Source: a bacterium (lineage in GTDB: Bacteria; JACRDZ01; JAQUKH01). Taken from it: a DNA stretch of 64,000 nucleotides. The DNA lies in the NCBI GenBank assembly GCA_028719205.1, contig JAQUKH010000007.1, positions 1 through 64,000 on the forward strand, given 5' to 3'. The notes below the pieces were generated by a model. It ran no database searches and had not been told where the DNA came from. It saw only the letters and a list, made by a program, of their open reading frames with translations. A program made the translations under genes and the position numbers. Of the stretch, positions 15,427 through 23,561 are shown piece by piece (the stretch's first letter is position 1; every line of letters begins with the position of its first letter).

Positions 15427-17210
15427 TTCAGCTTCTCCAAAAATAATATTATTTCCTGCGCTTCATGGTAGATCGCGGTTCTCCATCCCTGTTCGGGCTC
15501 AACGGGGCTGAATTTAATAAAATCACATTTATCCAGTATTTCTATGATTTTTTTCTGCGCGTCTTCTGAAATATTTTTTTCTTTAAGTATGTCCCTTAAA
15601 GTTTCTGAGGTAAGCCCCATTTCAGCAATGTTCAGCTTATCTCCGATAAAGCCCAGGATAGATCTTGTAATTAAATGGCAATATTCATTTTTGTCGCCCG
15701 TGTTCATTATTTTTTTAGCTTCTTTAAGTCTTTTTCGCACAAGCTTGCCGGCTCTTCTGTCTCTCTTATAAACCGGATTAAATTCCACTTGCTCATTATG
15801 CCTGGAATAAACCCTTGCGAACAAAAATAATAAAAACGGTAAACCTATCGCCGTAATTATCAAAGGACTCTTAATAAATATTGGCTCTGTTTTTAAATTC
15901 ACATCTGATTTTACAGGCCGGATATCTTTTGTAATAAGCTTGACTTCTTCTTTAATAGTAGAAGTATTCAATAGATATTCTTTAGCAGCTTCTTCTACCG
16001 CACCCGGTTTAACCGTAATGGGGATATTCTTGGTCTTTAAAGTAATATATTTTTCTATGTCAGGATTAAAATATGTAAAATTAATTTCCGGAATGGTCAT
16101 CTTCCCCGGTTTTTTCGCTATTAAATAATATTCGTAAGTTTTGTCTCCCTGAACTGTATAATCTGCTTTTTTTATATTATCCGAACTTCCCGCAGGATAA
16201 ACCTTGAAATCATCCGGCAATCCCAGATCCGGTTCACTGACCGCTTTTATATTGCCTTTCCCTTTTATTTTAACGTAATAGTTAACAGGTTTGCCTGCTT
16301 CGACCTCATTTGTATTAATTTCACTGTCAATATTGTAGACACCCACGGCTCCTTTAAAATCTGAAGGTTTACCTTCCGGCAGAGGCAATACATCAATAGT
16401 TATCGGTTCTGTTTTTAAAACAATTGACTGTGTGCCGGACATATAATCAAATATATCTCCCCTCATATATTTAACTGTAGCCGGGCCTATAGTTAACCTG
16501 CCAACGGTTGCCGGAAAAAGCGCGGTTTTTATTTCAGTAACAAGATATTGGCTACCGTCCCTATTCTCATAATAATTAATTTGCGGAGGCAGATCTTCCG
16601 ACCAGAAACCGGTTTTTTCAGGGGGTATATATTCAGGCTCTCCATAAATCCTGATTTTTGTAAGAAATCTAAAGGTAAGAGTTATTTGTTCATTCAAATA
16701 TATTCTTTTTTTGTTAATGCCGGTTTCTATGAAAACATTTTCACCGCTGCTTCTGCTTTCTCCTGTTAAAGTTTTAGGATGCACATTACTTCCTGCCTCA
16801 TGTTTTTTCCCTGAAGGTAAAACTTCGATTGAAATAGGCTCGGTTTTATAGATCTTTTTTCCAAAAGGAACTTCGACCGGGCCTATAACAAATTTCCCTT
16901 CTTTTTTCGGCGCAAGGACGTAATTAAAACTTGTAGACGCCGACATGGCACCGTTAATAATAGAAATGCTCTGTGACCGGCCGGATGAATACACATCAAA
17001 TTCTTTTAATTGAGGCAGTTTGGGATCTGGTATTGATCTTTCATTCCCATTGATATCAATGGTCAAAATTATCATTTCATCAAGTGTTATTTCTTTATTA
17101 TCCACCCTGGCGGAAATAGAGATTTCCTGCGCAATAACTCTAATGGATATTAAACAAAACAAAAATAATAAAACATAAATGACTTTTGGCCTCATGTTAT
17201 TACCAATCAT
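15411..17210 (-). CDS. batD: BatD family protein
   Basis: I place the start at the ATG at 17210, which overlaps the batC stop and leaves a signal peptide (VIYVLLFLFCLISIRVIAQ); an upstream ATG at 17252 also exists. The product is about 599 residues with a long periplasmic part built from Ig-like strands (ISISARVDNKEITLDEMI, FVIGPVEVPFGKKIYKTEP, RLTIGPATVKY). A single membrane span follows near residues 460-480 (PLIITAIGLPFLLFLFARV). The cytoplasmic helical tail resembles the tail of the protein at 20131-20715, both ending in a CD(F/L)(I/V)KF motif. BatD probably anchors or presents partners of the BatA/BatB membrane complex. Confidence 0.88.
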   Translation of the reverse strand: MIGNNMRPKVIYVLLFLFCLISIRVIAQEISISARVDNKEITLDEMIILTIDINGNERSIPDPKLPQLKEFDVYSSGRSQSISIINGAMSASTSFNYVLAPKKEGKFVIGPVEVPFGKKIYKTEPISIEVLPSGKKHEAGSNVHPKTLTGESRSSGENVFIETGINKKRIYLNEQITLTFRFLTKIRIYGEPEYIPPEKTGFWSEDLPPQINYYENRDGSQYLVTEIKTALFPATVGRLTIGPATVKYMRGDIFDYMSGTQSIVLKTEPITIDVLPLPEGKPSDFKGAVGVYNIDSEINTNEVEAGKPVNYYVKIKGKGNIKAVSEPDLGLPDDFKVYPAGSSDNIKKADYTVQGDKTYEYYLIAKKPGKMTIPEINFTYFNPDIEKYITLKTKNIPITVKPGAVEEAAKEYLLNTSTIKEEVKLITKDIRPVKSDVNLKTEPIFIKSPLIITAIGLPFLLFLFARVYSRHNEQVEFNPVYKRDRRAGKLVRKRLKEAKKIMNTGDKNEYCHLITRSILGFIGDKLNIAEMGLTSETLRDILKEKNISEDAQKKIIEILDKCDFIKFSPVEPEQGWRTAIYHEAQEIILFLEKLKWQKN

Positions 17211-18027
17211 ATCTGACTTTTTCTTCCTTATTATTAAATTCATCTTTTTCATTCAAATTCTGTTTAAGTTTCTTTTCATCTTGTTTTATCGCGTCTAATA
17301 TCTGTTTAGCTTGTTCCCGTTTTGCTTTTTCCTCAGGGGTATTTTTATCTTTTTTATCATTTTCCGGTTTGCTATTTTTATTATCATTGCCTTGTTTAGG
17401 CTTTTTTTCTTCTTTATTTTCCTGTTTTTGTTTATTTTCTTCCTTTGATTCTTTGTCTTTTTTATTTTCCTGATTCTCTTGTTTTTGTTTCCCGCCTGCT
17501 TTTTGTTTGTCCTGCTGTTGCTTATCCTTCTTATCCTGTTTATCCTGCTTATCTTTTTTATCTTCTTCGGGTTTATCCTGTTTCTGCTGTTGTTTTTTCT
17601 CTAGTTTTTTCTTTATTAATTCAATATTATATTCCGCATCCTGATCCGTAGAATCAATTTTGAGAGTTTCCTCATAAGATTTAATGGCTTCTTCCAGTTT
17701 GTCCTGCCGGTATAAAGTGTTTCCAATATTATAATAAGCCTTTTTCCGGATATTATTATCCTTGGATTGTAATGCCTTTTTAAACGTATTTTCCGCTTCA
17801 TCATATCTTTCTAAACGGTAAAGAATATTGCCTTTATTGTAATTAATATCCGCTTTATAAGGATAATCTATTTGAAGGTCCTGATATATATCCAAAGCTC
17901 CGGAATATTCCTCTTTCTTATACAAATTATTGGCTTTTTTCTTCCTCAGGAAAGAAGGCATGCTCCAGCCGGAACATATAAATAAAGCCACAATAATTAT
18001 TGAAAGAACGCGCGAATATTTTTTCAT
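17200..18027 (-). CDS. batC: BatC-like TPR protein with charged tail
   Basis: This 275-residue protein has an N-terminal hydrophobic segment (SIIIVALFICSGWSM) and three TPR units to about residue 150 (INYNKGNILYRLERYDEAEN, AYYNIGNTLYRQDKLEEAIK). A low-complexity stretch of K, Q, D, E and N covers about 155-245. A short C-terminal helix with NEKDEFNNKEEKVRYDW follows. This is the BatC layout. The low-complexity part is AT-rich and purine-biased on the coding strand. It overlaps batD at its 3' end and follows batB closely. A scaffold role is likely from the TPRs. Confidence 0.85.
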   Translation of the reverse strand: MKKYSRVLSIIIVALFICSGWSMPSFLRKKKANNLYKKEEYSGALDIYQDLQIDYPYKADINYNKGNILYRLERYDEAENTFKKALQSKDNNIRKKAYYNIGNTLYRQDKLEEAIKSYEETLKIDSTDQDAEYNIELIKKKLEKKQQQKQDKPEEDKKDKQDKQDKKDKQQQDKQKAGGKQKQENQENKKDKESKEENKQKQENKEEKKPKQGNDNKNSKPENDKKDKNTPEEKAKREQAKQILDAIKQDEKKLKQNLNEKDEFNNKEEKVRYDW

Positions 18028-19055
18028 TCAAAACTCCCGAGCCATTCTTTTTTGATATCTTTCCGTTCTATTATTAAAAACTCGATCATTAACAGGAAAA
18101 TAACAATAAATAACAAGAATTGGTAACGGTCTTCATATTCAAATCCCAATTTATCTTCAAATTCTTTTTTTTCCATGGAAGATATTTCTTTATAAATTTT
18201 TTCAAGTTCAATACCTGTATTTGAACTGCGGTAATACTTTCCTCCTGTTTTGGAGGCGATATTCTGAAGCGTAACTTCATCTAATTTACTCAAAACTATC
18301 TGTCCCGAATCGTCTTTTTTATAACCGGTAATTTTTCCATCGCCGTCCCTGAGCGGTATCGGTTCGCCTGCCCCTGACCCAATGCCGATGGTATAGATTT
18401 TTATGCCCTCTGAAGCCGCTTTTTCCGCCATTTCGATAGAATTTCCTTCGTGATCTTCCCCATCCGTGAGAAGGATCATCGTTTTATATTTTTTTTGTCC
18501 TTTTGGATACGAATCTATCGCCTGCGATATTGCTCTGCCAAGATTTGTACCTGATTGCGCGACACTTTTGGTATCTATTATTTCCAGAAACATCCTGGCG
18601 GCGTCGTAATCCAATGTTAAGGGACATTGAGTAAAGGCCTCTCCTGAAAATACTATTATTCCGATCTGATCACCCTGCAAAATATCCATTAAATTCTTTA
18701 TTTCCATTTTAGCGCGTTCTAATCTGTTAGGTTTAAGGTCTTCCGCAAGCATACTTAAGGATGTATCAACCGCGATGATCAGATCAATACCGGTTCGTTT
18801 TAATTCGATCACCTTCTTGCCAAATTGCGGGCGAGAAAGAATAATAATGAATATAAAGAACACCATACTTAAAATTACCGCTTTTAAATAGATCCGGCCC
18901 TGATTTAAATTGGGCGCTAATTTAGCTATGAGGCGGTAATCCGCGAACTCTTCATATAAAGAGCGTTTCCTTTTGAACGCGTAATAATAAAACGCAAAAA
19001 GGATTATCAGGATAACCGGTAAAAAAAACAGTATTAAAGGATATTTAAATCTCAT
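18024..19055 (-). CDS. batB: BatB: membrane-anchored von Willebrand factor A protein
   Basis: Membrane spans lie at about 5-27, 57-75 and 318-335, with a vWA domain between. The metal-dependent adhesion motif DTSLS is complete (D97, S99, S101). The domain continues with FSGEAFTQCPLTLDY, the SGTNLGRAI threonine loop and ILLTDGEDHEG. The protein has 343 residues. Length, span pattern and order after BatA match BatB, which in other bacteria forms a membrane complex with BatA. An 82-base palindromic repeat lies between batA and this gene. Confidence 0.9.
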   Translation of the reverse strand: MRFKYPLILFFLPVILIILFAFYYYAFKRKRSLYEEFADYRLIAKLAPNLNQGRIYLKAVILSMVFFIFIIILSRPQFGKKVIELKRTGIDLIIAVDTSLSMLAEDLKPNRLERAKMEIKNLMDILQGDQIGIIVFSGEAFTQCPLTLDYDAARMFLEIIDTKSVAQSGTNLGRAISQAIDSYPKGQKKYKTMILLTDGEDHEGNSIEMAEKAASEGIKIYTIGIGSGAGEPIPLRDGDGKITGYKKDDSGQIVLSKLDEVTLQNIASKTGGKYYRSSNTGIELEKIYKEISSMEKKEFEDKLGFEYEDRYQFLLFIVIFLLMIEFLIIERKDIKKEWLGSFE

Positions 19056-19066
19056 ATTAACTCAAG

Positions 19067-19148
19067 TTTATCCCCTACGAGGATAACAATGACTAGAAGC
19101 GGAAAGAACCTGGCTTTCAGCCAGAACCTTCCACTTAAGTCTTGTTTA
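19067..19148 (+). repeat. Palindromic repeat element, intergenic copy (same family as 41038-41107)
   Basis: The left arm starts TTTATCCCCTACGAGGATAA and continues CAATGACTAGAAGCGGA; the right arm is CCACTTAAGTCTTGTTTA. These match the queA copy at 33 of 37 and 16 of 18 positions. The core is a CTGGCT-TTC-AGCCAG hairpin that the other copy lacks; that copy has a different hairpin instead. A small ATCC...GGAT hairpin precedes the main stem. The element fills the batA-batB gap, and its last three bases are the batA stop codon. Confidence 0.75.
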
Positions 19149-20138
19149 TGGTATTTTTAAAAATATCGTTTGTCCTAAGATCAATTCCACCGCCAGAATC
19201 GCGAAAGCGGGAATAAGAAAATAACGGAACAACTCATCGTATCTTTTATATTCTTTTCTTTTAATGATCGTTTTTTCCATCTTATCTATCTGTTTGTATA
19301 TTTCAAACAATTTATTTTCACTATCCGCCCTGAAATACAATCCTCCAGTCAGCTCCGCGATCTGTTTTAGAATATTTTCATCCAGCTCATTTGGAACTGT
19401 CACATATCTTTTTCCGAAAAAAGGATCATTAACAGGGAAAAGCCCGCCTTCAGGCTTACCGACTCCGATCGTATATATTTTAATACCCATCGTTTTTGCC
19501 AGATTAGCAGCTGTAACAGGATCAATTTCACCCGTGTTATTCCGCCCGTCTGTCAACAGAATGATCACTTTACTTTTCGCGTTTGAATCCCGCAATCTAT
19601 TAACAGAAGTGGCTATCCCCATTCCTATGGCAGTACCGTCTTTTATCATTCCAAGTTCTACCCTGTCCACAAGTTTTAATAAAAGATTATAGTCCAGGGT
19701 TAAAGGGCATTGCGTAAAACTCTGGCTTGAAAAGACCACAAGGCCCTGCCGGTCATTTTCTCTTCCTTTAATAAAATTTTTTATTACTTCCTTAGCCACA
19801 CCTAATCTGTTTTTTGGTTTAAAATCCTCTGAACTCATAGTCCCCGATATATCTAATGTTAAAATTATATCGACACCCTCCGTATTTATTTCTTCTGAAC
19901 TCGACCCCATTTGCGGCCTTGCCAAAGCAATAATACAAAGAATAATAACAAGAATACGGCTAAGATCCAGTAATTTCCTGTAAAATATCTTATTCTGGGA
20001 TCCCAATTCCTTAAATATCCCAAAACTGGAATATCTTATGGTTGCCTGCTTTTTTATCCGGTATTTCTGATAATAATAGATTAAAAATGGAATAAAAATA
20101 AGCAATATTAAATAATAAGGATTCGCGAACCTAAACAT
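19146..20138 (-). CDS. batA: BatA: membrane-anchored von Willebrand factor A protein
   Basis: The 330-residue protein has membrane spans near 9-22, 60-74 and 305-325 around a vWA domain. The metal site reads DISGTM (D96, S98, T100), then SSQSFTQCPLTLDY, DGTAIGMGIATS and ILLTDGRNNTGEID. The insert PVNDPFFGKRYVTVPNELDE before the C-terminal span is typical of BatA. It overlaps the upstream gene by 8 bases. It presumably works with BatB and the MoxR ATPase encoded in the same operon, as the families usually co-occur. Confidence 0.9.
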   Translation of the reverse strand: MFRFANPYYLILLIFIPFLIYYYQKYRIKKQATIRYSSFGIFKELGSQNKIFYRKLLDLSRILVIILCIIALARPQMGSSSEEINTEGVDIILTLDISGTMSSEDFKPKNRLGVAKEVIKNFIKGRENDRQGLVVFSSQSFTQCPLTLDYNLLLKLVDRVELGMIKDGTAIGMGIATSVNRLRDSNAKSKVIILLTDGRNNTGEIDPVTAANLAKTMGIKIYTIGVGKPEGGLFPVNDPFFGKRYVTVPNELDENILKQIAELTGGLYFRADSENKLFEIYKQIDKMEKTIIKRKEYKRYDELFRYFLIPAFAILAVELILGQTIFLKIP

Positions 20139-20715
20139 TGCTGTTTATCTCCGATTGAGCTTTAGTATTTTCATTTACCGCAATATTTATTATTTCCCGG
20201 GCCTGGGCAAGCATTTTATCAGGATCTTCCGCCGGAGGGACATATTTCGCGAACTTCACCAGGTCGCAATCAAAAAGAAAATTCTGGATAATTCCAACTT
20301 TATCACTAAATATATTTTTATTTTTTAATTCTATTACTAATTCATATGTAGTACGGTCAAGGGCGGATATTTTGTATTTAGCTTCAAAATAATCACGGAT
20401 AATTTCAGATATTATTGTATAGAACTCTTTATACCTTCCCTGTTCTATGAGTTTAGATTCCCTTAGTTTATTAATCCTATCCATCGCTATTACCTCAGGC
20501 GGTAAAACCTGCTTTTTTTCTTCTTTAATATTTATTTTTTTCTTTCGTAAGACAAAAAACAGTAAGAAAAATATAATTATGGCCAATAATATAATTAAAT
20601 ATTTATAATTAAAATCATAGGCTATGATATCCTTTATATCTTTTATGTCCTCATCCCCCGACAAACCTGTCTGGTTAATTAAAATTGTTAAAATAAGATC
20701 TGTAAAATCTTTCAT
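20131..20715 (-). CDS. Bat-operon membrane protein with BatD-like C-terminal domain
   Basis: The protein has 194 residues. A short N-terminal part (about 1-38) precedes one strong membrane span (YLIILLAIIIFFLLFFVLRKKK), and a cytoplasmic helical domain follows. That domain (GRYKEFYTIISEIIRDYFE, LDRTTYELVIELK, FDCDLVKFA) resembles the BatD tail in the same operon (LITRSILGFIGDK, LTSETLRDILKEK, LDKCDFIKFS). Position between the DUF58 gene and batA, and size, match DUF4381-type proteins. Its role is unknown; the shared tail suggests it contacts the same cytoplasmic partner as BatD. Confidence 0.75.
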   Translation of the reverse strand: MKDFTDLILTILINQTGLSGDEDIKDIKDIIAYDFNYKYLIILLAIIIFFLLFFVLRKKKINIKEEKKQVLPPEVIAMDRINKLRESKLIEQGRYKEFYTIISEIIRDYFEAKYKISALDRTTYELVIELKNKNIFSDKVGIIQNFLFDCDLVKFAKYVPPAEDPDKMLAQAREIINIAVNENTKAQSEINSNV

Positions 20716-20746
20716 ATTATAATTTAACCTTCCGCATAACTTAAGT

Positions 20747-21625
20747 TTAACGGAATCTTCTGGCTCTGCGTTTAAAAAATGATATTAAGGATTTAATATA
20801 AGGAACATCAGTTGAAATTTCTATAAAATCAATACCCATAGACTTGAATAAACTATTCCTTTTTGCCTGCATTCGCAATGCTATATCCGAGTATTCTTTA
20901 ATGAAATTTTTATCATTGCAGTCTACCAGCCTCTTTTCACCTGTCTCCGCGTCCTCGAAATAAATAAAACCATAATCAGGTAAAAACATTTCTCTCGGAT
21001 CACTTAAAACTACAGCAATAACATCATGTTTTTTATTTGTTACCCTGAGAAGCTTATCATATCCGGCGGCCATAAAATCCGAAACCAAAAAAGTCACTGT
21101 TTTTCTTTTAATAACCTTGTTCAAATATTCGAGCGATATGTTAATATTAGTGGTTTTTCCCTTAGGCTTAAAATATAATATTTCCCTGATCACGCGCAAG
21201 ACATGCTGCCGTCCTTTTCTTGGGGGGATAAATATTTCTACAGTATCTGTAAAAATGATAAGCCCGACTTTATCATTGTTTTTGATCGCGGAAAAGGCAA
21301 GGAGAGCGCAGATCTCAGAGGCTACTTCACCTTTCATTCTGTCTTTAGTACCAAAATTCTCTGACGCGCTGCCATCCACCAGCAGCATCACAGTCAGTTC
21401 TCTTTCTTCCACAAACTGTTTTACGAACGGATGGTTTAAACGGGCAGTAACATTCCAGTCGATCGTCCGGATATCATCGCCGGGCTGATATTCACGGACA
21501 TCAGAAAACTCCATTCCGCGGCCTTTAAAAACACTATGATATTCTCCCGAAAAAACATCATTGACCAGTTTACTGGTACGGATCTCTATTCGCCTGATTT
21601 TTTTTAATATTTCTGCAGGGATCAT
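20747..21625 (-). CDS. DUF58 domain protein
   Basis: The 292-residue protein carries the DUF58 signature: GRGMEFSDVREYQPGDDIRTIDWN followed by HPFVKQFVEERELTVMLLVDGSAS. The DGSAS segment (D, S, S) is a vWA-type metal site. FLVSDFMAAGYDKLL and the SLISFFKRRARRFR tail complete the family pattern. No membrane span is seen. DUF58 proteins are regularly encoded next to MoxR AAA ATPases, as here, and are thought to be adaptors or clients of the ATPase. The gene starts 5 bases after the moxR stop. Confidence 0.9.
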   Translation of the reverse strand: MIPAEILKKIRRIEIRTSKLVNDVFSGEYHSVFKGRGMEFSDVREYQPGDDIRTIDWNVTARLNHPFVKQFVEERELTVMLLVDGSASENFGTKDRMKGEVASEICALLAFSAIKNNDKVGLIIFTDTVEIFIPPRKGRQHVLRVIREILYFKPKGKTTNINISLEYLNKVIKRKTVTFLVSDFMAAGYDKLLRVTNKKHDVIAVVLSDPREMFLPDYGFIYFEDAETGEKRLVDCNDKNFIKEYSDIALRMQAKRNSLFKSMGIDFIEISTDVPYIKSLISFFKRRARRFR

Positions 21626-21630
21626 TTTAT

Positions 21631-22629
21631 TTAAGGGACTTCTATGTTATCAAGGATCTGCTGAATAATATTTTCCGACTTTATCTCTTCAGCCTCAGCT
21701 TCATATGTAAGTATTATCCTGTGCCTTAACACATCATAAGAGATCATCTTGACATCTTCGGGAGTAACATACCCTCTGCCCCGTAAAAAAGCATGCGCCC
21801 GGCTTGCGGTATTGAGAAAAATAGTCGCCCTTGGAGATGCTCCGAAGGCTATAAGATTTTTTATCTTCAGGCCATATTTTTCAGGCTCTCTGGTCGCCAT
21901 TGTAATATTTACAATGTAATCCTTTACCTTTTCATCCATATATATTTCGTACATTAAAGAACGCGCGCGCAGGATTTCTCTTGGTTCAATAACTTTTTTT
22001 ATTTCGATAGTATTTCCCGAAGTCATCCGCTCCATTATTGTCTTCTCTTCGCTTTTATCAGGATAATTCACCTTCAGTTTTAGCATAAAACGGTCAATTT
22101 GAGCTTCCGGCAAAGGATATGTCCCCTCCTGTTCAATAGGATTCTGGGTTGCTAACACAAGAAAAGGTTCTTCCAGCTTAAAAGTATCCTGTCCAATAGT
22201 AACCTGGCGCTCCTGCATCGCCTCTAAAAGCGCGCTTTGAACTTTCGCCGGAGCGCGGTTAATCTCATCCGCTAAAATAATATTAGCGAATACCGGCCCT
22301 TTTTTGACGGAAAAACACCCGTCTTTTGGATTATAGATCAAGGTCCCGATAAGATCCGCCGGCAGAAGATCAGGGGTAAATTGAATTCTCTGGAATTTTG
22401 TCTGTATAGCGTCCGACAGGGTTTTCACGGCAAGTGTCTTTGCAAGCCCGGGAACTCCTTCAATTAATATATGCCCATTTCCTAATAACCCGATAATCAG
22501 CCTTTCAATTAAATACTTCTGCCCGACTATAACCCTGCCTATTTCAGAAATCAAAGACTGTACAAAAATACTTTCTTCCTTGATTTTTTCATTCAATAAT
22601 CTGATATCAGTGTTCATGTCCTTCTCCAT
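21631..22629 (-). CDS. MoxR-family AAA ATPase
   Basis: The protein has 332 residues. Walker A is GVPGLAKT (58-65), Walker B is IILADEINRAP (about 117-127), followed by KVQSALLEAMQERQVTIG, the sensor-1 segment VLATQNPIEQEGTYPLPEAQIDRF and the C-terminal lid GASPRATIFL. This is the MoxR group, chaperone-like ATPases that act with vWA proteins. The first ATG (22629) overlaps the last base of the DUF4340 stop; a second in-frame ATG at 22617 has a better ribosome binding site (GGAGAAGG) and may be the true start. It probably powers assembly or remodelling of the BatA/BatB complex. Confidence 0.92.
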   Translation of the reverse strand: MEKDMNTDIRLLNEKIKEESIFVQSLISEIGRVIVGQKYLIERLIIGLLGNGHILIEGVPGLAKTLAVKTLSDAIQTKFQRIQFTPDLLPADLIGTLIYNPKDGCFSVKKGPVFANIILADEINRAPAKVQSALLEAMQERQVTIGQDTFKLEEPFLVLATQNPIEQEGTYPLPEAQIDRFMLKLKVNYPDKSEEKTIMERMTSGNTIEIKKVIEPREILRARSLMYEIYMDEKVKDYIVNITMATREPEKYGLKIKNLIAFGASPRATIFLNTASRAHAFLRGRGYVTPEDVKMISYDVLRHRIILTYEAEAEEIKSENIIQQILDNIEVP

Positions 22630-23561
22630 TATTTTTTTCCATTCATATTGATATATAAATTTTCAATACTGTCAATTATATTTCTCCTGACTTTTAATAT
22701 TTTTTTATCTTTATTTCCCATTGTATAAACCAGGTTATTCTTTATTTCCCCAAAGTTAAGATCAACCGGCTCACCCTGATCCATATAAATTTTTATTTTT
22801 TGGAGGGGATCATCCAATCCATATTCTTTCAGATCCCGGGAACTTCCATCTATGAATTCTTCCACTGATATATTCCCCAATTCCTCAATCACATTTTGAA
22901 TATCATGGTCCAAACCTTTTTCCGCTGAATTCGCGACTATCCAGGTATTCTCCTTATTTTTTTCAATAGCATAATTACCTTTATTTTTTATAGTTATTTC
23001 TATTTTTTTTATTTTTTCTTCTGCAATCCTCAAAAATTCTTTACCCCTCAGATCGGATAAACTCTTTTTTATCATCTTATCAATACTGGCGGTATTAACT
23101 GTGAATATATTATTTTTATCCTCTTCTTTTACAAAATAAAATTCTTCCGTCGGATTTTTCTCTCCGATAAGTAAAGTATGATATTCATTTCCTATACTGA
23201 ATTTTATTTTATATTTTGGAATAGATAAACCATATTTTTTAAAATTTTGGACTTCTTCAGTTACGTCCCTATTGGCCGATAATTTAGCCAGTTCGGAAAT
23301 TATTCCATCAATTGTATTTTTAGACGCGCTTATTTCAATAGGTTTTACCATTTTCCAATCTTTGTCTTTTTTTAACTGGAAACTTGATTTATCCGACATA
23401 TCTGTCAATTCCAAAGTATTAATATCATCTTTATTAACATTAAATATGTATATTTTTTTTTCTTCCGCTGTATCAGGTTTTTTCTTTTCAACAAGAAAAT
23501 AGTAACCGATAAAACCTACAAAAAGAATAAAGATCACAATCGTCGATCTAAATTGCTTCAT
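22629..23561 (-). CDS. DUF4340 domain protein
   Basis: I take the ATG at 23561, preceded by GGAGA and overlapping the GldG-like stop as ATGA; the longer frame to 23630 reads through the upstream gene. The product is about 310 residues with one N-terminal membrane span (STIVIFILFVGFIGYYFLV). A periplasmic part follows with repeated beta-strand modules (INTLELTD, MVKPIEISASKNTIDGIISELAKL, YGLSIPKYKIKFSIGNEYHTLLIG, then a second copy with EYGLDDPLQKIKIYM). That is the DUF4340 pattern. Such proteins regularly follow GldG-type genes in ABC operons. Function unknown. Confidence 0.85.
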   Translation of the reverse strand: MKQFRSTIVIFILFVGFIGYYFLVEKKKPDTAEEKKIYIFNVNKDDINTLELTDMSDKSSFQLKKDKDWKMVKPIEISASKNTIDGIISELAKLSANRDVTEEVQNFKKYGLSIPKYKIKFSIGNEYHTLLIGEKNPTEEFYFVKEEDKNNIFTVNTASIDKMIKKSLSDLRGKEFLRIAEEKIKKIEITIKNKGNYAIEKNKENTWIVANSAEKGLDHDIQNVIEELGNISVEEFIDGSSRDLKEYGLDDPLQKIKIYMDQGEPVDLNFGEIKNNLVYTMGNKDKKILKVRRNIIDSIENLYINMNGKK

